Notes under the pieces: model-generated
What the model was told of the DNA's origin: nothing
Database searches by the model: none
What the model saw: the letters and a program-made list of their open reading frames with translations, nothing else
Shown here: positions 1-6,360 of the stretch, piece by piece
Layout: every line of letters starts with the position of its first letter
Numbering within the stretch: position 1 is the first letter of the stretch
Assembly: GCF_003514505.1 (NCBI RefSeq)
Contig: NZ_DOPX01000025.1
Span: 1-7,305 of the forward strand
Direction: 5' to 3'
Length of the DNA: 7,305 nt
Origin: Proteiniclasticum sp.
GTDB lineage: Bacteria; Bacillota; Clostridia; Clostridiales; Clostridiaceae
Made by a program: the position numbers and the translations under genes

Positions 1-50
1 TTAGGCACGCCGCCAGCGTTCGTCCTGAGCCAGGATCAAACTCTCAATTT
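1..50 (-). rRNA. 16S ribosomal RNA, 5' end only (partial)
   Basis: The reverse complement reads AAATTGAGAGTTTGATCC, followed by the universal 5' segment that contains the 27F-type priming site and then GACGAACGCTGGCGGCGTGCCTAA. This is the first ~50 nt of bacterial small-subunit rRNA; the rest runs off the left edge. The mature 5' end is placed by analogy with the E. coli start AAATTGAAGAG and may be off by a few bases. The GGCGGCGTGCCTAA ending fits Bacillota, but too little is present for finer placement. The control region lies immediately upstream at about 51-450. Confidence 0.97.
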
Positions 51-86
51 AAAAGTTTGAACTAGCTTTTCATTACACTAGCTTCT

Positions 87-128
87 GAACTTCATTTTCA
101 TGAAGTTCGCACTTTCTTTTAGAAAGTG
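87..128 (-). other. Two perfect hairpins in the pre-16S leader
   Basis: The leader just ahead of 16S contains two perfect inverted repeats. Positions 87-95 pair with 100-108 (GAACTTCAT/ATGAAGTTC; 9 bp, GAAA loop on the rRNA strand). Positions 110-117 pair with 121-128 (CACTTTCT/AGAAAGTG; 8 bp, 3-nt loop). On the rRNA strand they follow an A-run and would fold as leader stems, possibly helping pre-rRNA processing. On the opposite strand the second hairpin is followed at once by eight T residues (130-137), the layout of an intrinsic terminator for antisense transcription. Any function is inferred. Confidence 0.6.
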
Positions 129-179
129 GTTTTTTTTGATTTCTCAAAAAGAATTACTTTGGTTTTTTACCTATATTCT

Positions 180-200
180 GTTTAATTTTCAAAGAACTGT
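180..200 (-). promoter_or_regulatory. rRNA leader boxA-like anti-termination sequence
   Basis: The minus strand reads GTTCTTTGAAAATTAAACAG here, about 130 nt upstream of the mature 16S end. TTCTTTGAAAA-type sequences are commonly found just ahead of 16S genes in Bacillota and resemble the Nus-factor boxA recruiting site. The sequence match is direct; the anti-termination role is inferred from known rRNA leaders. Confidence 0.7.
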
Positions 201-240
201 GTTTGCTTGTTTTCGTGCCGCTCTCTCAAGCGACTTGTCT

Positions 241-270
241 ATCTTATCACGGAGAAAGAATCTTTGTCAA
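241..270 (-). promoter_or_regulatory. rRNA promoter, proximal (candidate P3)
   Basis: On the minus strand a perfect -35 TTGACA (270-265) is followed by an 18-nt spacer and a -10 TAAGAT (246-241). Directly upstream, 271-300 is extremely A/T-rich (the minus strand contains AAATTAATACAATTT), as expected of an UP element that contacts the RNA polymerase alpha subunit. Transcription would begin near 234 and give a leader of roughly 185 nt before 16S. This is the best -35 of the three candidates, though the -10 matches only 4 of 6 bases. Confidence 0.65.
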
Positions 271-308
271 CATCAAATTGTATTAATTTCTCAAAAATTT
301 TAGTTATT

Positions 309-336
309 TTTATACAATTCACTTTCCTGTTGCCAA
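309..336 (-). promoter_or_regulatory. rRNA promoter, middle (candidate P2)
   Basis: The minus strand carries TTGGCA (336-331), a 16-nt spacer and TATAAA (314-309). Each hexamer differs from consensus at one base. It sits about 68 bp upstream of the proximal promoter and points the same way, into 16S. Tandem promoters are common in Bacillota rRNA operons, which supports this otherwise short match. Confidence 0.55.
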
Positions 337-383
337 TCAGTACATTTCGACATATTCATAAGGTCTGTTCTTCGTGCTCTATA

Positions 384-412
384 ATCATACCCGATTTACC
401 AAAACTTTACAA
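384..412 (-). promoter_or_regulatory. rRNA promoter, distal (candidate P1)
   Basis: The minus strand carries TTGTAA (412-407), a 17-nt spacer and TATGAT (389-384). An extra TTGACA lies a little upstream at 424-419, but no good -10 follows it at the right distance. This promoter is about 75 bp upstream of the middle candidate and just downstream of the terminator of the preceding ABC transporter gene, so it would be the first promoter of the rRNA operon. Confidence 0.5.
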
Positions 413-452
413 TGACCATGTCAAAAAGTTAAATGATAGTTCATAGACCAGA

Positions 453-476
453 AAGAGAGCCCTTTCAGGCTCTCTT
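453..476 (-). terminator. Intrinsic terminator after the ABC transporter gene
   Basis: AAGAGAGCC (453-461) and GGCTCTCTT (468-476) form a perfect 9-bp stem with a 6-nt loop. It lies 17 nt beyond the stop codon of the leftward ABC transporter gene. The minus strand continues TTTCTGGTC, so the U-tract is short. The hairpin separates the transporter transcript from the rRNA promoters beyond it. Confidence 0.7.
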
Positions 477-493
477 AGATCTCAAACATTCAG

Positions 494-2220
494 TTATGCG
501 ATGTCTGCGGACTTGAACTGCGAGTTATAGAGTTTGAAGTATTCGCCACGTTTCTTCATTAATTCCGTATGAGTTCCGTCTTCTTCTATCCCATTTTCAG
601 TGAGCACTATAATTCGTTCCGCATTCCGGATGGTGGCCATCCTATGCGCAATGATAAAGGTGGTTCTGTCTTTGGCCAGCTCATTGATGGACTCCTGAAT
701 CACCGCCTCACTCTTATTGTCCAGTGAAGAAGTAGCCTCATCCAAAATAAGGATAGGGGATTCTTAAGAAACATTCTCGCAATGGAAAGTCTCTGCTTTT
801 GCCCACCAGAAAGCTTTACACCCCGTTCTCCAATATAAGTATCAAAACCATTAGGCATATCCATGATGAACTCATAGGCATTGGCTTTCTTTGTGGCCTC
901 AATGACCTCTTCTTTTGTGGCATCCAGATTGCCATAAAGTATATTTTCATACACACTGCCACTGAAAAGAAATACATCCTGCTGAACAATTCCGATGTTC
1001 CCACGAAGACTTTCCATGGTCACATCCTGAATGTTCTTCCCATCTATATAGATTCCTCCGCTGCTGATTTCATAGAACCTCGGAATCAGATTGCACATGG
1101 TGGTTTTCCCTACCCCACTGGGTCCAACAATGGCAATGGTCTGGCCCTCTTGCACCGTCAGGTTGATGTTTTTCAGCACCGCTTCCCTATCCCCATAAGA
1201 GAAAGCCACATCCTGGAATTCTACAGTTCCTTTGACGTCCTGAAGATCTTCCGCTTCATCCTTGTCAATGATATCCGGCGTAATGGCCATGACCTCACTG
1301 AACCTTCTAAAACCTGCCATTCCACGCTGAAACTGCTCCACAAAATTCGCCAGTCTCTTCACAGGCTGAATGATGATGCCCATATAAATGATGTAGGCGA
1401 AAAGATCCCCCGTGTTGATCTCTCCCAGATACAGAAAATAGCCCCCGAATGCCAAAGTCACAAGGTTCAGGATATTGGAGAAGAAATTGATCCCACCGGA
1501 GAAGATGCCCAGCTGCCTGACGCTTCTTGTACGAAGCTTCTTGAAGGCATTGTTTCCTTCATCAAACTTCTTTTCTTCATACTCCTCATTGGTGAAAGAT
1601 TTTACTACTCGCACACCTGAGATGGAGTCTTCCAAACCTGCGTTGATGTCTGAAAGCTTCTCTCTCATCTGACGGAAGGTTCTTCTCATCTTGCTGTTGT
1701 AAAAAACTGCAAACAGCACCAAAAAAGGAACTACGGTAAACACAATAAGAGTCAGCTTCACATTGACCGTAAGAAGTAGACCAAAAGATCCCAGAAGCAT
1801 GAGACCTGAGATGAAAATGTCCTCTGGTCCATGATGCGCCAGCTCGCTGATTTCATTCAGGTCATTCACCAGCCTCGACATGATGTGTCCGGTCTTTGTT
1901 TCGTCATAATACTTGAAGGACAGTTTCTGAAGATGAGAAAACATATCCTTACGCATGTCATATTCCATCTTCACCCCAAGTAGATGCCCATAGAAGCCCA
2001 CCACATAATCCATCACAAATCGGAAGATATAAAGGAAGAACATCGCAATGGCCACTTTCACAAGACGCTCCATATCATTGTTTGGAAGAATGTCATTGAT
2101 GAAAGTCCTCGTGATCTGAGGAAAAATAAGATCCGTTGCCGCGATGAGGGTCGCTGCCACCATATCCAGAAGAAAAAGCCACTTATGCGGCTTATAGTAC
2201 GATATAAACTGTTTGATCAT
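494..2220 (-). pseudogene. ABC transporter (MsbA/BmrA-type half-transporter), frameshifted
   Basis: This is a fused membrane-plus-ATPase exporter subunit of the kind that works as a homodimer to expel drugs or lipids; its substrate cannot be told from sequence. The N-terminal ~305 residues are the six-helix membrane domain. The nucleotide-binding domain shows Walker A GPSGVGKTT (near residue 366), Q-loop QQDVFLF and signature LSGGQKQR (near 470). After MFLKNP the frame breaks and ends at 700-702. Walker B aspartate-glutamate, D-loop SSLD and H-loop AHR continue in another frame from about 757 to the stop at 494. One extra C in the minus-strand CCCC run (756-759) restores NPPILILDEATSSLD and a protein of about 575 residues, a normal length. 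It is therefore a recent mutation or a sequencing error. ATG at 2220 is preferred over GTG at 2235: AGGTG lies 6 nt ahead and MIKQFISYYKPHK resembles family N-termini. As read, the product lacks Walker B and would be inactive. Confidence 0.9.
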
Positions 2221-2226
2221 TTCATT

Positions 2227-2231
2227 CACCT
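2227..2231 (-). promoter_or_regulatory. Ribosome binding site that sets the ABC transporter start
   Basis: AGGTG on the minus strand lies 6 nt before the ATG at 2220. A second AGGTG at 2253-2249 is part of a near-duplicate segment, but the position matching the start codon there is ATT. The ATG at 2237 is out of frame and meets TGA after three codons. The site therefore favours the 2220 start. Confidence 0.65.
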
Positions 2232-2257
2232 GCACATATAATTTCGTTCACCTTTCC

Positions 2258-2263
2258 ATTATA
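2258..2263 (-). promoter_or_regulatory. -10 box for the ABC transporter gene
   Basis: A perfect TATAAT is present on the minus strand about 38 nt upstream of the preferred start codon. No good -35 lies at 16-18 nt; TTGGCC is 21 nt away. The -10 alone is convincing, but the complete promoter is uncertain. Transcription would begin near 2251. Confidence 0.5.
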
Positions 2264-2383
2264 ACGGAGTAAATCCGAAAATGTGGCCAAGAAGTATAAA
2301 TCTGTTCTGGTTTATCGATAATCTCACTAGGTTCCTTTACCATAATTTTACTTTTCCTTCCGCATAATTCAGTAACATCTCCT

Positions 2384-2412
2384 CTGAAAGAAGGGTATAA
2401 TATTGATATAAT
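2384..2412 (+). promoter_or_regulatory. Promoter of the phosphodiesterase-MFS-GNAT unit
   Basis: CTGAAA (2384-2389), a 17-nt spacer and a perfect TATAAT (2407-2412) lie about 30 nt before the first start codon. A second perfect TATAAT (2396-2401), 11 bp upstream, has GTAACA (2372-2377) at 18 nt, so two overlapping promoters are possible. Both drive rightward transcription, divergent from the ABC transporter gene. Confidence 0.6.
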
Positions 2413-2442
2413 CTGAAATATAAAACACTATGGAGGTAACGT

Positions 2443-3165
2443 ATGCGAATTTATGCACACAGAGGCAACTCTTCTGTTTATCCTGAAAACACCATGGCAG
2501 CATTCCAGTCTGCTCTGTCCGTCGGCGCAGAAGGCATCGAAACCGATGTGCATCTGTCAAAAGATGGTATCCTTGTGATCACCCATGATGAAGAAATCAG
2601 CAGGGTATCAGATGGAAAAGGTCAAGTGAAGGACATGACATTGGAAGAACTCCGAAAATACGATTTCGGCAGCTGGAAAGGAGAGGCCTATAAAGGAGAG
2701 AAAATCCCAACTCTGAAAGAACTCCTCGACCTTATAAGAGACACCGACCTCATGCTGAATATAGAAATCAAAATGGGGTTTGTCCTCTACCCGGGTCTTG
2801 AAGAAAAACTTGTGGAGATGATCAGATCAGAAGGGTTCCTGCACCGGGTCATCTTCTCCAGCTTCAATCACTACTCTCTTGCCCTTATAAAGCAGCTGGA
2901 GCCAGAGGCTAAAACCGCTCCATTATATGAATGCGGGCTCTTCCAGCCCCATGAGTACGCCAAAACCCTTGGTGCATCCTTTATCCATCCCTCTTATACA
3001 TCCATGGACCCAAGACTGCTGGAAGATCTCAGAAAAAATGGCATCGGGGTGAACCTCTGGACAGTCAATGACGTCCAGACCGCCCACTACTTCAATACCC
3101 TCGGGATTGATGGCATCATCACAGATTATCCGGAAGAACTCGTGAAAGCATTAAGGAGGCCGTAA
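2443..3165 (+). CDS. Glycerophosphodiester phosphodiesterase (GDPD family)
   Basis: The family hydrolyses glycerophosphodiesters from phospholipid turnover into glycerol-3-phosphate and an alcohol, using a metal-dependent TIM-barrel fold. The 240-residue protein has the hallmarks in order: HRG (6-8) followed by PENT (14-17), EGIETDVHLSKDG (30-42) with metal ligands Glu33 and Asp35, THDE (47-50) with the second catalytic His48, NIEIK (106-110) with Glu108, and C-terminal NLWTVND and GIDGIITDYP. No signal peptide is visible, so it is probably cytoplasmic and UgpQ-like rather than the secreted GlpQ type; the length fits this. GGAGG lies 6 nt before the ATG. The MFS gene begins 2 nt after its stop, so the two are very likely co-transcribed and translationally coupled. 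The exact diester substrate is not determinable from sequence. Confidence 0.93.
   Translation: MRIYAHRGNSSVYPENTMAAFQSALSVGAEGIETDVHLSKDGILVITHDEEISRVSDGKGQVKDMTLEELRKYDFGSWKGEAYKGEKIPTLKELLDLIRDTDLMLNIEIKMGFVLYPGLEEKLVEMIRSEGFLHRVIFSSFNHYSLALIKQLEPEAKTAPLYECGLFQPHEYAKTLGASFIHPSYTSMDPRLLEDLRKNGIGVNLWTVNDVQTAHYFNTLGIDGIITDYPEELVKALRRP
3153..3159 (+). promoter_or_regulatory. Ribosome binding site inside the end of the phosphodiesterase gene
   Basis: AAGGAGG lies in the last codons of the upstream gene, 8 nt before the MFS start codon. It fixes that start and shows the tight coupling of the two genes. Confidence 0.85.
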
Positions 3166-3167
3166 GT

Positions 3168-4388
3168 ATGGAACACAAACTGGACTACAAAAAGACCTTT
3201 ACTCTGGGCTTTGGCTTTTTCGCCATCAGCATCACCTGGAGCGTCTACAACGCTTTTATGCCGCTGCTTCTTGGCAACTACCTGAAAAGCGCAGCACTTA
3301 TTGGTTTTATCATGACCATCGACAATTATCTGGCTCTTTTCATTCAGCCCGCCGTGGGCTTCTACTCCGATAAGATCAACACAAGGTTCGGCCGAAGAAT
3401 GCCCTTCATCATGGTGGGCATGCCTCTGGCAGCTGTTTTTATGTTTCTGATCCCTCAGACAAAGAGCCTCTATGCACTGGTTTTTGCTTTGCTTTTCATG
3501 AACCTGTCCATGAGTATTTACCGTTCTCCAGTCATTGCTCTTATGCCTGACATCACCGCAAAGCAGCACAGATCCAAATCAAACTCCATCATCAACTTCA
3601 TGGGCGGCATTGGATCCCTCATCGCCTATCTTATAGGCGGAAGGCTTTTTGAACTAAACGAAGGCTATCCCTTTATCCTCTCCTCCTTCCTCATTCTCTT
3701 TTCCTTTGGTGTTCTTTTCCTGAAGATCAAAGAGCACCGGGATGTGCTTCATTATGAATCTGCAGAAGAGAAGAGAAACCTCATTCAGGGTCTTGGTATT
3801 GCCTGGAAAGACAAAAATGCCAGAAATCTCCTCTTTGCCATCTGCAGCTGGTTCATTGCCTATAACGGTATTGAGACCTTCTTCACAAAATATGGACAGA
3901 GCTATTTGGGCATTCAGCCTGCTCAAGCCACCACAACTCTGGCATTCATCAGCTTAAGTTTCCTTGTGTTTGCCATACCTGCTGGAATCATTGGAACCAA
4001 AATCGGAAAGAAGAACACCATCCGCATGGGCGTGGGTCTGGCTGTAATTCTCACTCTGGCACTCTATCTTCTGAAGCCGCAGCAGAGCAACATGCTCCTC
4101 TACATGAGAATTCTCTTTCTTGGGGTAGGATTTGCCTGGGCTTCCATCAACATCAACTCTTATCCTCTGGTAGCCGACATGAGCCCCTTGGGACTTCTTG
4201 GCACCTATACCGGAGTTTATTATCTCTTCTCCTCCATCGCAAACATCATTTCTCCTGTACTTTTGGGTTTTCTCATTGATGTCATCGGATATCAGGTTGT
4301 CTTTCTCTACGGTGCTTTCTTCTTTGGACTTGCGTTCTTCTTCATCAGCCAGGTCCATGACAAGAGAGCCGAAAACGGCAACGATTAA
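3168..4388 (+). CDS. MFS transporter, GPH/SLC45-like sugar-type carrier
   Basis: This is a 406-residue integral membrane protein with about twelve hydrophobic segments and a central cytoplasmic stretch (roughly residues 187-215, rich in charged residues), the usual 12-helix major facilitator layout. The loop after helix 2 reads QPAVGFYSDKINTRFGRRMPF (60-80). The D-(x)n-R-x-GRRxPF pattern is typical of glycoside-pentoside-hexuronide and SLC45/sucrose-type carriers that move sugars with a cation. Substrate is inferred only to class level. Its position directly behind a glycerophosphodiesterase raises the possibility of a glycerophosphodiester or a related glycerol/sugar compound. The start is fixed by AAGGAGG 8 nt upstream, and the stop is followed 29 nt later by a GNAT gene with no terminator between. 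Confidence 0.88.
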   Translation: MEHKLDYKKTFTLGFGFFAISITWSVYNAFMPLLLGNYLKSAALIGFIMTIDNYLALFIQPAVGFYSDKINTRFGRRMPFIMVGMPLAAVFMFLIPQTKSLYALVFALLFMNLSMSIYRSPVIALMPDITAKQHRSKSNSIINFMGGIGSLIAYLIGGRLFELNEGYPFILSSFLILFSFGVLFLKIKEHRDVLHYESAEEKRNLIQGLGIAWKDKNARNLLFAICSWFIAYNGIETFFTKYGQSYLGIQPAQATTTLAFISLSFLVFAIPAGIIGTKIGKKNTIRMGVGLAVILTLALYLLKPQQSNMLLYMRILFLGVGFAWASININSYPLVADMSPLGLLGTYTGVYYLFSSIANIISPVLLGFLIDVIGYQVVFLYGAFFFGLAFFFISQVHDKRAENGND

Positions 4389-4417
4389 GTGATTTTTAGA
4401 AAGAAAGGTGTCATTTT

Positions 4418-4945
4418 ATGGTTTACTTTGAAACAGAGCGGCTTCGCTTCAGAGACTGGAACCGGGAAGATCTTCCCCAGTTCAGGAAGATGAATAAAGA
4501 TCCTCAGGTCATGCAATATTTTCCCGCTCCCCTGGAGGATGCAGAAACCGACGCTTTCTTTGACAGGATTCAAAATGAGTTTAAAGATTCAGGGTATGGT
4601 CTCTATGCGGTGGAGCTCATAGAAAGTGGAGAATTCATTGGCTTCATCGGGTTCCATGAAGCCTCCTTCAAAGCTTCCTTCACCCCTTGTATTGAGATCG
4701 GTTGGCGGCTGAAAGCTTCCGACTTTGGAAAAGGATACGCCACAGAAGGTGCCAGAGCCTGTCTAGACTATGGATTCAAAGTGCTGAAGTTCACAGAAGT
4801 TTACAGCTTCACTGCTAAAATCAATCTTCCGTCTGAACGTGTCATGCAGAAAATTGGCATGACCAAAGCTGGAGAATTTGAACATCCTAATGTACAGGAA
4901 GGCAGCATCCTGAAGGCACACGTCCTTTATCACACAAAAGCATAA
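4418..4945 (+). CDS. GNAT N-acetyltransferase, RimJ/RimL type
   Basis: This 175-residue protein would transfer an acetyl group from acetyl-CoA to an amine. It has the RimJ/RimL-type N-terminus FETERLRFRDW (4-14), strand EIGWRL (93-98), the acetyl-CoA pyrophosphate loop GKGYATEG (104-111), and the closing NLPSERVMQKIGM (136-148) that matches the family NxxSxxxMxKxGM pattern. Family members modify ribosomal protein N-termini, antibiotics or other small amines; the substrate cannot be assigned here. AAAGGTG lies 7 nt before the ATG. It follows the MFS gene on the same strand and is probably the last gene of that unit, since a strong terminator comes 7 nt after its stop. Confidence 0.92.
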   Translation: MVYFETERLRFRDWNREDLPQFRKMNKDPQVMQYFPAPLEDAETDAFFDRIQNEFKDSGYGLYAVELIESGEFIGFIGFHEASFKASFTPCIEIGWRLKASDFGKGYATEGARACLDYGFKVLKFTEVYSFTAKINLPSERVMQKIGMTKAGEFEHPNVQEGSILKAHVLYHTKA

Positions 4946-4952
4946 GTCACAA

Positions 4953-4983
4953 AAAACCTGGTGTCTAAAAGACTCCAGGTTTT
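4953..4983. terminator. Two-way intrinsic terminator between convergent genes
   Basis: AAAACCTGG (4953-4961) pairs with CCAGGTTTT (4975-4983). Inside, GTCT (4963-4966) pairs with AGAC (4970-4973), with one T-T mismatch. The rightward strand ends in TTTT and the leftward strand in TTTTTT, so it can end both the rightward GNAT unit and the leftward thyA-dfrA-kinase unit, whose stop codons lie 7 and 20 nt away. The U-tract is better in the leftward direction. Confidence 0.9.
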
Positions 4984-5003
4984 CGTCATTCTGTTATTCC
5001 GAT

Positions 5004-5810
5004 TCAAATATCTTTCAGTCGATGACGGATCTCTTCTAGAAGAATACCGCATTCTTCATCTGAAACTCCTTCTCTCAATCTTGCGCCAAGGAGCACCGTT
5101 TCCCATAAGTAAAGATTCCTTTCCTCTTCCCGGGTTATCCCTCCCGTAAAATATGCCGCATGATATCCACTGAGAAGCTCACCTCTTATGAGCTGAAGGG
5201 CATCTTTGATTTCCACTGCCACGTCTGGAAACACCGCAAACTTCAGAATCATCTCCGTTCTCGCTACATCGGCCAAGGGATCGCCACTTCCTGCAGTCAT
5301 CCAGTCCAAAACTACAATGCGCTCCTCATCCAAAAAAATGTTATCCGGATGAAAATCCATATGGCAAAGGGTCTTTTTCTCAGGAAGCTCTGCGAGAATA
5401 CTAAGGAGCTTCCATTTCATATCATCAGACAGTTTCTCAACGTGTGAAACTGCATATTTTGTCCCTTCCTTTATCGAGGGCAGGGACTTTAAGTCCACTG
5501 CATGGATTTTGCCATGGATCTCTGCCATAAGCTTTCCCATATCACGGCTTTTCTCCGGTGAGGATGAGAGAAGCTTTGTCATGGAAGAGCCTTTCACCTT
5601 CTCATAGATGAGGCCACTTCTTCCTTCAACCATTTCCTTCCCATAGATGCCAGCGCAGAAGGGAAGGTGCTGACGAAGAAGTTTCTGCATCTGATATTCT
5701 CTATCTGCTTCCTCTGCACCGACAAAATCATAAAACAGTTTGATGACGGTATCCTCTGACCAGTCATACACCTCAGCGGTTCTGCCTTCCCCAATCTTTT
5801 TCCCGATCAT
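5004..5810 (-). CDS. APH-fold phosphotransferase (small-molecule kinase), substrate unknown
   Basis: This is a 268-residue cytoplasmic kinase of the aminoglycoside phosphotransferase/choline kinase fold. It shows the nucleotide loop GEGRTAEVY (7-15), lysine in VIKLF (Lys24) with a likely partner Glu38, the catalytic loop HMDFHPDN (150-157; Asp152 and Asn157), and the metal-binding segment LDWMTAGSGDP (168-178; Asp169). All core residues are intact, so an active ATP-dependent kinase is expected. The family covers antibiotics, choline, sugars and other small alcohols; nothing here points to one, and a resistance role should not be assumed. ATG at 5810 is chosen over GTG at 5819 because GAGGTG (5822-5817) sits 6 nt ahead of the ATG and overlaps the GTG. 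It follows the DHFR gene by 57 nt with no terminator, so it is probably co-transcribed with thyA and dfrA. Confidence 0.88.
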   Translation of the reverse strand: MIGKKIGEGRTAEVYDWSEDTVIKLFYDFVGAEEADREYQMQKLLRQHLPFCAGIYGKEMVEGRSGLIYEKVKGSSMTKLLSSSPEKSRDMGKLMAEIHGKIHAVDLKSLPSIKEGTKYAVSHVEKLSDDMKWKLLSILAELPEKKTLCHMDFHPDNIFLDEERIVVLDWMTAGSGDPLADVARTEMILKFAVFPDVAVEIKDALQLIRGELLSGYHAAYFTGGITREEERNLYLWETVLLGARLREGVSDEECGILLEEIRHRLKDI

Positions 5811-5867
5811 GCTTATCACCTCAAAGCTTTTTTCAGTTGGAACGATAGCAGAGATAAGAAAATTCTT

Positions 5868-6359
5868 CTATTTTTCCTCTTTCTTCTGATATATGGTAAA
5901 ATCCAATTCTATACCTGAATGCTCATCCAAGGCTGTTTCTCTATGAACCTCGACAAAGTCCGTAAGCTTTTCCAAGGGGAAATAGGTATCTCCCTGAAAC
6001 TCTTTATTCACATAAGTGATATAGAGCTTTTCACAGTAAGGCATGAAGTGCTGGAAGAGCTCTCCACCACCAATGATCATGACTTCTTCGGATAAATCTC
6101 TATACTTCAGCACCTCTTCCAGATCATGAAGCACCTCCACCCCTTCCGGAAAGGAGAGATCTCGGTTTCTTGTGAGAACCACATGTTTTCTTCCTGGAAG
6201 CATCCCCGGCAGACTTTCAAAGGTTTTCCGACCCATGATCATGGTTTTGCCCATGGTCACTTTTTTAAAGTACTGAAGATCCTTCGGAATCCTCCAGGCC
6301 AGAGCGCCTTCTTTTCCGATGATTCCTTCTCTAGTTGTGGCAACAATAAGGCTCAGCAT
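5868..6359 (-). CDS. dfrA: Dihydrofolate reductase
   Basis: This enzyme reduces dihydrofolate to tetrahydrofolate with NADPH and is the target of trimethoprim. The 163-residue length is normal. Visible landmarks are LIVATTREGIIGK (4-16), substrate-binding Asp27 in WRIPKDL, GKTMIMGRKTFESL, PGRKHVVLTRN, the NADPH-site EVMIIGGGELF and GDTYFP near the C-terminus. Residue 21 is alanine (LAW), where nearly all family members have proline (LPW). The true start is ATG at 6359; a reading from TTG at 6383 would add eight residues that fit no family N-terminus and overlap thyA. GAGGTG (6375-6370) lies inside the end of thyA, 10 nt before the ATG, and only one base separates the thyA stop from this start, indicating translational coupling. 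Its substrate is the by-product of the ThyA reaction. Confidence 0.95.
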   Translation of the reverse strand: MLSLIVATTREGIIGKEGALAWRIPKDLQYFKKVTMGKTMIMGRKTFESLPGMLPGRKHVVLTRNRDLSFPEGVEVLHDLEEVLKYRDLSEEVMIIGGGELFQHFMPYCEKLYITYVNKEFQGDTYFPLEKLTDFVEVHRETALDEHSGIELDFTIYQKKEEK

Positions 6360-6360
6360 A

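Noticed and set aside
100..446. Two short plus-strand open frames in the rRNA control region
   Set aside because: They run antisense across the leader hairpins and promoters, with no ribosome binding site and no recognisable protein; the region is explained by rRNA control elements.
690..780. Programmed ribosomal frameshifting as explanation for the split ABC transporter gene
   Set aside because: A -1 shift would be needed at AAT CCC CTA, but no slippery X-XXY-YYZ heptamer is present, the C-run is only four long, and I see no obvious stimulatory hairpin. Half-transporters of this type are not known to need recoding.
799..1620. Long open frame (273 codons) on the plus strand
   Set aside because: It lies wholly opposite the ABC transporter gene. 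Its protein resembles no family, and no ribosome binding site or promoter was seen; it mirrors the codon pattern of the real gene.
3954..4358. Open frame on the minus strand opposite the MFS gene
   Set aside because: The translation is highly charged and low in complexity, the complement of hydrophobic transporter codons. It has no support as a gene.
5004..5810. Calling the kinase an aminoglycoside resistance gene
   Set aside because: Only fold-level motifs are shared. Its place next to thyA-dfrA and the lack of any mobile element give no support for a resistance role.
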